Positions 44,691 through 55,734 of a stretch of DNA of 64,000 bases are shown piece after piece. The notes below the pieces were generated by a model. The model was not told where the DNA came from. It searched no databases and saw only the letters and a program-made list of their open reading frames with translations. The number at the start of each line of letters is the position of its first letter. Position 1 is the stretch's first letter. The stretch comes from Dromiciops gliroides (lineage: Eukaryota; Chordata; Mammalia; Microbiotheria; Microbiotheriidae). The stretch lies in assembly GCF_019393635.1 (NCBI RefSeq), contig NC_057861.1:199887014-199951013 (forward strand), in the 5' to 3' direction. The position numbers were made by a program, and so were the translations under genes.

Positions 44691-45075
44691 TGAAGAGTTA
44701 CATCTGGGTTTTTGAACTTCACATTTATCCTTATTAAATTTCATCTGGTTAGATTTTTTTCCCAAGGGTGTAGCTTGTCAAAGTCTTTTTGTCATTCATC
44801 AGTTATGTTAGCTATCCCTTCTGGCCTTCTGTCATCTGAAAAATTTATAAAAATGTAGGCCTTTATCCAAGCACAGGACCCAGAACAAATCCCCAAGGAG
44901 CTCTGCTGGAGACCTCTTGCCAAGTTGACATGGAACCATTAATGACTACTCTGAAACTAACCATTCACACAATTGAACCCATCTAATTGTGCTATCATCT
45001 AACCTACATCTCTTCATCTTTTCCACAAGAATAGCATGCAAGATCTTGTTATTAAATTAACTGATGATCCATTAG
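44690..45075 (+). repeat. CR1/L3-like LINE fragment, sense
   Basis: ttaaatttcatctggttaga, tgctggagacctcttgccaa, gacatggaaccattaatgac, cttttccacaagaatagcat. Confidence 0.5.
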
Positions 45076-45079
45076 ATAC

Positions 45080-45300
45080 TAGAGCTCATTTGGCAAGAAC
45101 ATAAAATTACTCCTCATCCAAAAAGCTTGAGTTCTAATCTCATCTCTGCTACTTTATCTGAGCTCAGGCAAATCACTTACTGTCTTTGAACCTCAATTTC
45201 CTTTTCTGGAAAATGGGAAGAATAATACCTGCCCCAACTTAGAGTATTTAAAAATAAGGTATGTGAAAAACCTCTCTAAAAGCATAAAGCACTATAAGGC
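45080..45300 (+). repeat. MIR-type SINE
   Basis: agcttgagttctaatctcat, ctgctactttatctgagctc, cctcaatttccttttctgga. Confidence 0.6.
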
Positions 45301-45556
45301 CTTATTGTCTTGATAGAAATATTTACCACAGTCGATAATAATATTTGTCTCACAACATTAATACAGCAAAGAGATATCAGTGCAGGAATAATATAACCTA
45401 TACCTCTTGTCCTAGAGATTCCCCCAGGAGATCATATCTTCTGGTAACTATGAACCTCCTAGCAACTAAAGCTGCAGAGTCAAGAGAATACTAACTTGGA
45501 AGTATTCCAAAACAAATAGGTGTGTAACTGAAAACTAATATGATTGTGAGTAATTT

Positions 45557-45704
45557 GGGGGTTTTTGGGGGGGCGGGGCAATGAGGGTTAAGTGACTTGC
45601 CCAGGGTCACACAGCTAGTGTCAAGTTCCTGAGGCTGAATTTGAACTCAGGTCCTCCTGAATCCAAGGCCAGTGCTTTATCCACTGTGCCACCTAGCTGC
45701 CCCA
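45557..45704 (-). mobile_element. WSINE1-type SINE
   Basis: Flanked by TGAGTAATTT (45547-45556, 45705-45714). Confidence 0.9.
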
Positions 45705-45714
45705 TGAGTAATTT

Positions 45715-46210
45715 TTTAAAAATCCAACTTATATAAACTTTGATATAGGAAATTTTATATAATGTGGAAAAACTGGTTTACAGATAATTACAACCAGGTT
45801 AATATCTTACATAGCCAAGAAGAGCAAGCAATTTTGTCATCTGGATGCTTATCCCAAATACCTACTCCCCTTTACCAGCACACACCAAATTACTGACAGT
45901 TTCCCATTTCCCTTTTTAATCCATGACTATAGATACTTTTCACTGTTTTTCCCCCAAACACTATAAGTCCTGGGACCTTGAAGTGGCACAAGGTCTTTTA
46001 GTCAGCAATTGAAAGAATTCCTTTATTCTTACTCTTTAGAGATGAAAGGAAACAATTAGTTGGGTCCAAATTGAAGAGGAGGTTTAGCTGGGTCACATTT
46101 AGGAAATTGTAACATATTTCAGTGATCCCAAGTTTCCTTTAACCAAAAAAAGCCACTTTCTTGGGACTAAGAGAGCCTTACTTATCTAGTTAAATTCTGT
46201 TAAATATCTT
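45715..46210. other. No gene or clear repeat
   Basis: Unique-looking. Confidence 0.35.
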
Positions 46211-46225
46211 AGAAAATTGTACATG

Positions 46226-46374
46226 GGGCAGCTAGATGGCGCAGTGGATAAAGCACTGCCTCTGAAGTCAGGAGTACCTGGATTCAAATCCGGCCTCAGA
46301 CACTTAACACTTATTAGCTGTGTGACCCTGGGCAAGTCACTTAACCCCAACTGCCTCACTTAAAAAAAAAAAAA
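46226..46374 (+). mobile_element. WSINE1-type SINE
   Basis: Flanked by perfect AGAAAATTGTACATG (46211-46225, 46375-46389). Confidence 0.93.
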
Positions 46375-46429
46375 AGAAAATTGTACATGAACCCACACCT
46401 TGTTGGGCTCTTCATTTCTCACCTGGCTG

Positions 46430-46580
46430 CGCTATTTCAAGATATCTCTGACTTCCCTTCTACCCCCTTTCCAATCTACCCCTTTTCTTTTTTGTGTGTT
46501 GTCTTCTTCCATTAGAAGGCTGGGACTATTTTCCTTTCTGTAGCCCTATAGGCGCTTAATAAATGTTTATTGACTATGGT
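46430..46580 (+). repeat. L2 3' end
   Basis: ttccattagaaggctgggac, ggcgcttaataaatgtttat, tgactatggtga. Confidence 0.55.
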
Positions 46581-47720
46581 GACATCACCAGTTGAAGACT
46601 ATGAGTAAGGGCAGAGCTCTAGCTGGGGAGAAGATGGCCATGCACACACTGGACATGGTATGTTTAACCCTGAGTCTAGAAAATGAGGGGTAATTACCAA
46701 GCCTAAGTGACATCTGTTAGCTCTTTCCAAGAGAAAGGATTCAAAAAGCAGACTGTTGCCCACACTAAGTATCTACTTCTCAAACTATAAGTGAAAAGCA
46801 ACTATATCCTCATGCTAGAGAGTAAGAGGGATTAAATGGGGAATTAAATTATAAATCCTGTAGAGACATACAAGCATTTCATGTTTTAATTAAATGCTTT
46901 TTTCTATATGATTTATATTTGTATTTTTCAGATATGCCCAACTATAAAGTGATATATCAGGTTGAAGTTCAGGCCAATATTGGAATAGATGCCACCCAAA
47001 AAAAAGCATACTATTCTGAGGTGGCTACTACATTTTTATATCACCAATACTTTTTATTGTATAACCTGTGAGCTGCCTAAGTCTTTCCCAGATCAACATT
47101 CTGATGGTTTTCCATCTATATATGCATACATGTATGATATATGCACATATGTGTATCTCTATGTAAACTTGCATACATGTATACATGCACACATACATAC
47201 ATGTGCGTGTGTCTTAATCTGGGAAGTAGATATTCTTCATGAACTTGGGTCTTTCCTATCTGGGAGGTTAAGTCAAACTCTTTATAGTGGTTATAGATCT
47301 CTTCCAGGAGGATCTTTATTATTCTAGAGCTTGATGCAAGCATCACAATGACATCTATGAATATGACTATTTGAATCTTAAAGAGTATCATAACCTTGGA
47401 AAAATATTAATTGTAAGTAATCCAAAAGCAAACAGAAATATGCATATGGGAGCTTAATAACTGCTTGTTGATTGATGTTGCATCATATTACCAATGACTA
47501 TTTGCACTTGAGAAACAATATAAAAAAGATATCAAAGTTATGCATACTTGGAAAATAAACTAACAAGAATGAAGAACAACAGATGGACAGTATCCATGAT
47601 ATATCCATACCTCTGAGGTAATATAAGAATCAAAAGGCAACCTTCAACTCATTAGATAAGTCCATGGAAGATTTATGGAAAGACATGGATTAGAAGTATA
47701 GAAGGGTCAGAAGAGTAGTG
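46581..47720. other. No gene; unique DNA with a TACA repeat
   Basis: The 46989-47327 frame runs through the repeat and has no domain. Confidence 0.4.
47120..47212 (+). repeat. (TACA)/(CATA) degenerate repeat
   Basis: Alternating tgcatacatgtat-type sequence; Z-DNA-like composition, otherwise unremarkable. Confidence 0.7.
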
Positions 47721-47733
47721 ACCTGTATCTTTG

Positions 47734-47896
47734 TTTTGTTTTTTGTTTTTTTGTTTTTGGTGAGGCAGTTGGGGTTAAGTGACTTGCCCAGGGTCACACA
47801 GCTAGTAAGTGTTAAGTGTCTGAGGCCAGATTTGAACTCAGGTACTCCTGACTCCAGGGCCAGTGCTCTATCCACTGTGCCACCTAGCTGCCCCCA
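47734..47896 (-). mobile_element. WSINE1-type SINE with TTTTG-repeat tail
   Basis: Flanked by ACCTGTATCTTTG (47721-47733, 47897-47909). Confidence 0.93.
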
Positions 47897-47934
47897 ACCT
47901 GTATCTTTGAAGAAAGAACTGATGAAATCATGAA

Positions 47935-48130
47935 TCATAAGATCATAAATCTAGAGCTCAAAGAACCCTTATATGCCATGTAGTCCAACCCCCTCATCTT
48001 ATAGATGAGGAAACTGTGGCCCAGGGAAGTTAGTGATTTTTCCTGGTCACACAAATGGTAAGCATTAAAGGTAAAATCCTCTGATTCCAAAGTTGGAGCT
48101 CTTTCCACTATACCACACTACCTCCTAGTA
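47935..48130 (-). repeat. MIR-type SINE
   Basis: tcatcttatagatgaggaaa, gggaagttagtgatttttcc, gagctctttccactatacca. Confidence 0.6.
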
Positions 48131-48976
48131 GAGAAAGAAACACAAGCAAAGTAACATAAAACAAAAGTGAACTTGATAGAGGACCTGAGTTGGCCTATTT
48201 TTCTCATTTGTGAAATAAGGGATTTGGACTCTAAGGGTACTTAACAGCCCTAAATCTATGATTTATAATATGTTAATGATGCTATGACTACAGCTAACCA
48301 AACTGTAGCAAGCCATGCATACTCGGATGAAAAGATAGCCATCAAGCCAGTTCCTTTACATGTTCCATCATCTCCCCTGGTTGTACCCACAATAATCTAC
48401 TCTAATTTTTAATGTCTCCTTATCTCCTAGTACCTATCAATAAATCTCCAAAGTCTCTATTAATCTTAAAAACCCTCAGACCCTACTATCTCCTCAAGTT
48501 CCTGTCTTACGTCTCTCCTCCCTTTCATTGGCAAACCTATAGAAAAAGCAATCTGTACTTGCTGCCTCCACTTATTTCTCTTTTCAACCCCTTGCATATG
48601 GCTTCTCTCCTGATGACTCAACTGAAATCACTTTCTCCAAAGTTGCCAAATTTGATAGCTTTTTCTCTATCCTCATCAATCTTGACTTCCTTGTAGCATT
48701 TGGCATTGTTGACCACCTTCTTTCTGCATTTTGGTGATGTTGCTCTCATTTTTCTATTTGGCTAATCTCCCCTTCTCAGTCTTCACTGCTGACTCACCAT
48801 CCATATTATGCCCCCTAACTGTGGTTATATCACAAGATTCTGTCCTGAGCCCTCTTCATTCTAGAGTTTTTCATTTGATGACCTCATCAGTTCTGATAGG
48901 CTTAATTATCATCTTTATAAAAATTACTCCCAGGTCTTTAGTCCAACTTGCCCAACTACCTAGAAAACATTTTTCC

Positions 48977-49006
48977 TTTTTTTTTTTTTTTTTAAAAAAA
49001 CCTCTC
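48977..49006 (-). pseudogene. Detached 3' tail of the 7SL retrocopy
   Basis: Minus-strand reading gives GAGAGG, a T run, then an A run: the expected 7SL 3' end (TCTC plus U-tract) followed by a poly-A tail. It is separated from the body by the SINE at 49007-49163. Confidence 0.6.
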
Positions 49007-49163
49007 AGGGCAGCTAGATGGTGCAGTGGATAGAGCACCAGCCCTGGATTCAGGAGTCCCTGAGTTCAAATCCGGCCTCAGACACTTAAAACACTTACTA
49101 GCTGTGTGACCCTGGTCAAGTCACTTAACCCCAATTGCCTCACTAAAAAAACAAAACAAAACA
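49007..49163 (+). mobile_element. WSINE1-type SINE inside the 7SL retrocopy
   Basis: Flanked by AAAAAAACCTCTC (48994-49006, 49164-49176). Confidence 0.92.
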
Positions 49164-49433
49164 AAAAAAACCTCTCCCCTCATCTCACTCAAGGTGGAAG
49201 TGCAATGGCTTCTTAGGACCTAATCACTACTGATTGGCAACTTGATGTGTTCTGGTTTTGATAGGGGCCAGTGCCCTTATTTGCAAGCAATCTTGTTCCT
49301 TCTCCCCAAACCCCAGTAGATCACCATATTAAGGCCAATTGGTATAACCTGTTGCAGCTCAGAATTCTAGAACTTAAGATATGCTACACTTAGGTTCGCT
49401 GCTAGCTGGAATTACAGGTACCATACCTAGCTA
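49164..49433 (-). pseudogene. 7SL (SRP) RNA pseudogene
   Basis: The reverse complement aligns by eye with 7SL RNA over its length. Landmarks on the plus strand: ctggaattacaggta (5' Alu domain), agtagatcaccatatt (S domain), taatcactactgattgg and ggtggaagtgcaatggct (3' Alu domain), then the tail side near 49171. The S domain is present, so it derives from 7SL RNA itself rather than an Alu-like SINE. Many substitutions and small gaps show it is a dead, old retrocopy. A SINE at 49007-49163 split its tail; the remaining poly-T (minus-strand poly-A) lies at 48977-48993. It sits inside an L2 fragment. Confidence 0.75.
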
Positions 49434-49680
49434 CTATTTAGACTTTTCAAATTGCATTTGACATAGCCATCTCAATCTCAACATGTCCAAAATAGAACTC
49501 ATATTTTTCCCCCAAAACCAACCCCTCTTCCAGACTTTCTGTGACTGTATAGTCAATCACCAAATCTTATCATTTTTTATATGTCTACCACATTTCTCAC
49601 ATATGCCCCTTACTGAGATTCAGAAAGGTTAATGTCATGACTGTAGTCATACACAGCTATTAAACGTCAGAGGCTCTTGT

Positions 49681-50569
49681 GCCTGAGTCCAGCACTCTTT
49701 CCATTAAACAATTAGTAAATAAAAATTCTAGATGGCATTCCTTGTTAGATTATAATACTTTAGAATATTATAAAGGAAGCACTAAGTCATATTTGGTGAC
49801 TAACCTACTTTAATAGTGTCACTTCAAGCTCTTATTTCCTTGAAGTTAACAATTTCTGTCATTACATTTAAATTCCTATCTACAATAACAGTAAGAATAT
49901 GCTATGAACACTTATCCACCCACACTAGAATTTTAAAACTGAGCTCCTTTTGAGTCCTGTCTTGGAGAATTTCAATGTGGGAGGTGAGATGATTTAAAAC
50001 TTCATATTTTCCATTATAATCAAAGGCACACTTTCTCTGACATCTTTTTTTTATTCTGAATAGGGAATTTCACTAGAAAACAAAAAAAAAATCAAATTTT
50101 CTCCACACAATGACAAATTTTTCTTCCTTAATTCTGCCCAAACTAAAATAGCTCAGAAGTGTATATTTACTGATCATAGCTGTTAAGAAATTATAGTGAT
50201 TACACCTGCCATCCCCTCTCTCCCACATCATGCTACAAATAAGGAACTCTACATTTTGCCTTGGAAGTCCTCCCATCTTCCTGTCTTTGTATTCCCCTTC
50301 TTTAGGAGCCCTAACTGTGCTTCCCTGTGTATAGAACACACCCTGCACCATCTCTACCCTCCAAGAGTTTATTTCCTAAAAAGGAAAGAATCTTCAATTG
50401 CTTGTCTTATGGGGGAGGGTTGTCTTTCTTCTTTACAAAAAGAACCACCTTCTTGAGGAATCCAAAATGTGAAATTTCTACTCTGTAAATAAGCTCCATT
50501 CTCAGAGAGTAAGTGAATAGAGGAGGGGGAGAAAATTCTGTGATACAGATTTTGAGTGGATCTCACAGT
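49681..50569. other. Unique-looking DNA
   Basis: Nothing recognised. Confidence 0.35.
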
Positions 50570-51000
50570 GCCTGAAACTCACTGCTTCATGAGGCAGCCT
50601 ATTCTACTTTTAGACAGCACTAATTGTTGGGGCTTTTTATTTCCTTTACTTCAATCTATTATTCTTCATTCTGCCCCTTAGGGCCAAACAAAATAAGGCT
50701 AATCTCCCTTCCAGAGGATAGCCCTTCACAAATGCTTGAAAATGGCTACCATTTGTTCCCTTAGTATTCTCTAGATTAAACATCTCCATTTCTTTCAACC
50801 AGTGATTTCCACTCTTCCTGCCATCCTAATTACTTTTCTCTAAACAGGCTCCTGGTGATGAATGTCCTTCCTAAAAATGTGGTGCCCAGAACTGAACGAG
50901 GTATTCTAGATGTAGTCTCATCAGGGTACATTATTTGCTCTTGGTTTACATCTCAACTGCCCACTGAATTCTGCAATCATGTACAAGAGAGTATAATGAA
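50570..51000 (+). repeat. CR1/L3-like LINE fragment, sense
   Basis: tttcaaccagtgatttccac, atgtggtgcccagaactgaa, gtattctagatgtagtctca. Confidence 0.5.
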
Positions 51001-51070
51001 AGCCAGAGACAATAGAGACCAGAGTGAGATACAGAAGACAACTTTATATAATTTTATCTTGGCGTGTTAA

Positions 51071-51538
51071 TCAAAGCTCCAGTTATGTTATTTAGCCTTT
51101 CTTATTGGAATTTATGGTTTTATGGTGTACAGACCACCTGGTGAAAAAACTGCCTCTTCTGGTACGTACATATCTGCAACTTGCTGAATTAGCCAGTTCT
51201 CTTAGGCACTAAAAAATGAAAAGAACTGCCTGTTCAGACTGCCAATATGTGTCAAATATAGGCCTTGAACCTGTCAGTATTTAACTTACTTCCTAGGAAA
51301 TCTAATACTTAGATGGGCAAAGTTGGGAGTGGGGGAGGGTAGATAGGCCTGGGGCACAGTTACAATATATGATAGAAACTGAACATTTGGATAACATTAA
51401 ATCGAAAACTAATGGGTACAATTTGAAAGTAATTTGGCCTTGTCACAGAGTAGATGAATCATACTCAGAGATTTTTTTTTTAAATGAGACAGCAGCTATT
51501 AATGGAAGGTAAATCTTAATGCTGTTTAGAAATAAAAG
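51071..51538. other. Unique-looking DNA
   Basis: Nothing recognised. Confidence 0.35.
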
Positions 51539-51692
51539 AGGCAGCTAGGTGGCGCAGTGGATAGAGCACCGGCCCTGGATTCAGGAGGACCTGCGTTCAA
51601 ATCCGGTCTCAGACATTTGACACTTACTAGCTGTGTGACCTTGGGCAAGTCACTTAACCCCAATTGCCTCACCCCGAAAGAAAGAAAGAAAG
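51539..51692 (+). mobile_element. WSINE1-type SINE with GAAA tail
   Basis: Head aggcagctaggtggcgcagt, complete body, tail gaaagaaagaaagaaa. Target duplication not clear. Confidence 0.88.
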
Positions 51693-51879
51693 AGCCTTTG
51701 AATTGGATAGAAGCAAGGTAAAACACAATTATAGGAGTTTATTGTTATTAAGAATTCTCTTTTCATTCCATTCTTTCCAAGTGATTGAAAACCATTAAGA
51801 AACACCCCTCACCATGTCTTAGTAGGAATCTTCCCTTCCACCTATGTTGAATCCATTTAGCAAGGTAGCCCCTACACAG

Positions 51880-52290
51880 TAGCCACTTATGTGGCTTTCC
51901 CATTTCTGTCCAGGGCACTACTGTCCTTTCAGACACTCAGGTTCACAAGCAGAGTCATCCCTGACTCTTTATTCTTTACTTTCTCACCCCTTGTCTCCAT
52001 ATCCAATCATTTGTGAAGTGTTGTCATTTCTACCTCTTCAGTATCTCATCTCATTCCTCTTCTCTCAGCTGACATGGTCCCTACCCTTCTTCAGGCCCTT
52101 ATCAGCTCTGCCTTGAACTGTTACAATAACTAATAACCATCTAAATTGTCTCTCTACGTCTTGCCTCTCCAGTCCCTTTGCCCAAAGATGCCAAAATGAT
52201 ATTCCTACAGCACAAAACTGACATTCTTTTTTTACTCAAAGGACTCCAATAGCTCTGAATGGCTTCTAAGATCCAAACCCTTCTATTTTT
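51880..52290 (+). mobile_element. L2 LINE fragment, sense
   Basis: atccctgactctttattctt, tctccatatccaatcatttg, cttatcagctctgccttgaa and tccaatagctctgaatggct are in sense L2 order. Confidence 0.65.
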
Positions 52291-52440
52291 GAATACCACT
52301 ACTAGGTTGATATCCCAAAGAGATCAAAGGAAAAAGGAAAGGACCCACATGTACAAAAATACTTACAGTAGTTGTTTTTGTAGTGGCAAAGAATTGGAAA
52401 CTGAGAGAATGCCTATCAGTTGGGGAATGACTAAACATTT
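52290..52440 (+). mobile_element. L1 ORF2-end fragment
   Basis: Contains ataccactactaggttgata, aaaggacccacatgtacaaa and cagttggggaatgactaaac, matching 30460-30590 of the intact L1. It abuts an L2 fragment on the left. Confidence 0.7.
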
Positions 52441-52535
52441 TTGGTGTCATGCACATTTTTTAGTCCTTGGGAGCCCTAAATGCTAATTGGTTACATAAAA
52501 ACAGTATTCAAATGCCACAAGTATATACGTGTATA

Positions 52536-52575
52536 TATGTGTGTGTGTGTGTGTGTGTACACATACATATATACA
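52536..52575 (+). repeat. (TG)n with flanking TA/CA repeats
   Basis: About ten TG units at 52539-52558 with alternating purine-pyrimidine flanks. Confidence 0.9.
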
Positions 52576-52929
52576 TACTTACATATCAATCAGTGAAAAG
52601 ATATCGTGGTCCCTATAGCACAGAACACCATAAATATATGGATATTTTAAAAATGATCATTGATGGTATGTTGCCTGTTATAGATATTCTGGGACACTCT
52701 CAATTTGAACTCTAAATGTCTATTATATGACCCCGTGCCACTTCATGTATGGCATCAAGAAAAATGTAGTCTTCTGATCTCTCTTCCCTGGGAAGCAGGG
52801 ATTAATTAGTGACACAATTAATCTACTAAAACAGCAGTATTTAGGTTAGCCCTTGCCCCCTCACACCCTTTGCATTGAGAGGAACAAGTTTTAGTTTGCC
52901 TTTTTAGAAATCTTGAGATAAAACAAAAG

Positions 52930-53545
52930 AAAACAACTTTGAGATCAAGCCAAGGGAGGAACAGTTAAAGGAACCAAGGATATGTAACCCAGAGAAGAAC
53001 AGACCTAAGGGAAATATCACTTCTCAAATATTTGAAAGACTGGCATGAGTAAGAGACATTAGAGTTACTCATCTTGGTGTTGGAGGGCAGAGCAAGAAGC
53101 AATTGAAAAGAAGTGACAAGGAACCAGATTTAGATTCTAATGGCAAAGAACAGATCCTAATGTTAAGAAACATAAATTTGGGGCAGCTAGGTGGCACAGT
53201 GGATAAAGCACCGATCCTGGATTTAGAAGGACCTGAGTTCAAATATGACCTCAGATACTTGACACTTACTAGCTGTGTGACCCTGGGCAAGTCACTTAAC
53301 CCTCATTGCCCCACCAAAAACAAACAAATAAATTTTAAAAAAGAAACAGAAACTTAATCAGAACAGCTCAAAAGCAAATCTGTCTAATGAGGAATAAGGT
53401 TCTCCCTCACAGAAGGTATTTAAGCAAAGCCTGACTGACCACTCATTGGATATACAGTAAAGGAGAGTCTCGTTCAGGCATGGATTGGACTAGATATTCT
53501 CTGGGGTCCTTTCCAACTCTGAGATTTTATGATTTTATAAACCTT
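52930..53545 (-). mobile_element. CR1/L3-like LINE, antisense, with SINE insertion
   Basis: ctcaaatatttgaaagactg, ccctcacagaaggtatttaa, ggattggactagatattctc and cctttccaactctgagattt are in the antisense CR1/L3 order. Interrupted by the SINE at 53178-53339. Confidence 0.6.
53178..53339 (+). mobile_element. WSINE1-type SINE in a CR1/L3
   Basis: Complete copy; flanks AAGAAACATAAA and AAGAAACAGAAA are a probable duplication. Confidence 0.88.
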
Positions 53546-53609
53546 GTAGGGAGGCCAGTGAAAACTGAAGCTTAAGAATGAAATCCTCTTTCTTAAGGGA
53601 TAACTTATA

Positions 53610-53900
53610 AAACCTACATGCTCCATCAAGTGATATTTGTGAAGCATTTACTGTATGTCAGGCACTGTACTAAACTCTGGGGATACAGAGAAAGCCAAAA
53701 TAGGCCTTCCCTTTAAGGAACTCCCATACTAATGGGGGATGAGCCCATACAAACAATTATGTACATATAAGATAGATATATAGATATATATATATATATA
53801 TATGGTATCCTTAAGATATTAAGAGTACTTGAAGAAGGCACTATACATGTTAGGTGGACTTCTTGCAAACTAATGGGAAGGCACGAACAAAACTTCCTAT
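53610..53900 (-). mobile_element. L2 3' end, antisense
   Basis: tgtatgtcaggcactgtact, tctggggatacagagaaagc, ctaatgggggatgagcccat. A TA repeat at 53785-53803 lies inside. Confidence 0.6.
53775..53803 (+). repeat. (TA)n microsatellite
   Basis: gatatatagatatatatata-type run inside an L2 end. Confidence 0.9.
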
Positions 53901-55111
53901 ATATGATAGGCAGGGACAGATGGATTGCAATATGCATTTTTGGAGGAAAGTCCAACATCAGTGAGATCATAAATCCTTTTGAGCATTTGGGTGAACCTTT
54001 AGAGCAGGTAAAATGTGTGTGTGTGTATGCGTGTAAGTCACTATTACAGAAACCAAATCATAAGGAATTGGGGGAGGGGGACAAATCTAAATTCCTCTCC
54101 ATTAGCATGATTTCAATAACTTAACTTTAAAGGTTGAATTGATTTCTGTTTACATAAACTCAACTGTGAAAATAATTGCATTCTTTCTGTTTACACCATC
54201 AAATCCAATCAAGCCAAACTAGATGGTTGGCCAGAATGATTAATGAATGCAGCACTAGCTGAAAGCTCTAATTTTAAAATGTGTTACTATTGTCAGGGTT
54301 GATTAGTTCTCAATCTAAAACTGATGCTGTTGAAAGCCTTTAGCAATCTAGATGTGGGTACTTAAGAAACAAAATTTCCAATGGGGCAAAAAGGTTTCCA
54401 GGGAGATGCCTCTGCTTCCCAGTAAACTTAAAATGTAACCACTAAATGGTACCACTAAAATGTAACATCAGTAATGCAACTTTTCACAAATGCTCAGTAT
54501 GAGTCTGCCTTCTAGATAGACTCAGTGGAAGAGACTGAAGCTTGAAGTTATATAGCAGGGGTGGGGGTGGAAGAAAGCATTCAACTAGAAACTCAGACTT
54601 TGCAGTAGGAATTCTCAAGTGGAAGGGGTATTAATATTGATCATTTCGCATTCAGAACTTTTCACGTAGCAGAAATAAATGAAATGGAGGTAAGAGGTTA
54701 ATACTCTGCCATGCCATAGTAACTTTTCTGAAAATGAATCAATAGGGAAATCAGTGTAGTCAGTGGTGGAGACCAGCACTTTTATTAATAATATAAAAGG
54801 AAATCTTGGTGATAGTCCTAAGTAAGGCCTGACTACAGAGCGATAGGATTGTTAGGCAGTATTGTTAGACTTCATAGGCAGTTCAGGGCTAAGAAAGCCA
54901 GGCTAATTCTGTACTGATCAGATTTCAAGCTGAGAAACTAATTAAAGTAATTACCCTGTTCTCAACCTATTCAAAAGGTTAAAATGGACCTAACTGGCAT
55001 TGTTTTTGTAGCAGCAAGATAGAGGGAAGAATTAGATTGTTGAAGGTGGTTTTGACTTTAGGACCACATAAGTATCATTACACATTTTCAACGTCTTTGC
55101 TTTCAAAATGT
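53901..55111. other. Unique-looking DNA beyond the CNDP1 3' end
   Basis: SINE-free. Contains the alternative AATAAA at 54781-54786 (minus). Confidence 0.4.
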
Positions 55112-55117
55112 TTTATT
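55112..55117 (-). terminator. Polyadenylation signal AATAAA, CNDP1
   Basis: TTTATT on the plus strand is AATAAA in the direction of CNDP1, 152 bp beyond the stop codon. The expected cleavage site is about 10-30 bp further, near 55085-55100. A second AATAAA lies at 54781-54786 and could serve a longer 3'UTR. Confidence 0.6.
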
Positions 55118-55268
55118 ATTTGTCAAAATTTCCCAAGACATTTTAAATGAAGCAATTTAAATAAGCTCTTGGCTGGCTGGAGAAGAAAGCTTTCCTGAAT
55201 TTGGATGACATCCTTGTCCAGTAGGGTCTGGCAGTTTTAGTAGTCTTGGGATTGGAAGCTTGAGTAAG

Positions 55269-55338
55269 TTATGAATGCATCTTAGCTACCTCCAGGAAAA
55301 AGGCTGCAAACAATTTGGATCCCTCTATATAGTTGTAC
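55269..55338 (-). CDS. CNDP1: CNDP1 terminal coding exon
   Basis: A 70-bp coding part of the last exon. The acceptor is cttgcattag before GTACAAC; its first base completes the Arg codon AG/G. It then encodes YNYIEGSKLFAAFFLEVAKM followed by HS and TAA (stop at 55269-55271). YNYIEG.KLFAAFF is the expected carnosinase C-terminal helix. The final residues differ slightly from the human form I recall, which is normal for a tail. It is far below ORF-calling length and was found by looking for the predicted continuation of the penultimate exon. Confidence 0.93.
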
Positions 55339-55734
55339 CTAATGCAAGAAAAAAAAATGAAGAAAAATTCATTTCAGCTCATGTTAAAACAAAAAGTTAG
55401 GTATTTGTACAGGAAGATTACAGTTTTAAAATCAAGCTAATGTCTGCAACTTAGTATTCTGAGAAAACGGGGCAAAGTAATTTTGTGTATTCAAGATGGT
55501 AATATTATTATGAAGAGGACAGGGTCAATAAATCAGTACTTATATACCCTGCCTTGTCACATGACCAAGGAGGTTATGGGTCTTACTGAGAAAAATGATC
55601 TATTTTAGTTTCTAACTACTAACATGTCAAGGCTTCTAAATTTGAGCACTTTTGTCCAGCCCAGTGTGGGAAGTTAGGCTAGTTAATCTGGCAACTTGCC
55701 ATGAGGAGTCCTTTTAAAAGTGTGTTTGACCTAC

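Larger units (their letters stand above)
48400..49680 (+). mobile_element. L2 LINE fragment, sense, host of the 7SL and SINE insertions
   Basis: tttggcattgttgaccacct, tcctgagccctcttcattct, aaaattactcccaggtcttt on the left and caatctcaacatgtccaaaa, tagaactcatatttttcccc on the right are consecutive L2 text, separated by the 7SL retrocopy and the SINE. Confidence 0.65.
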
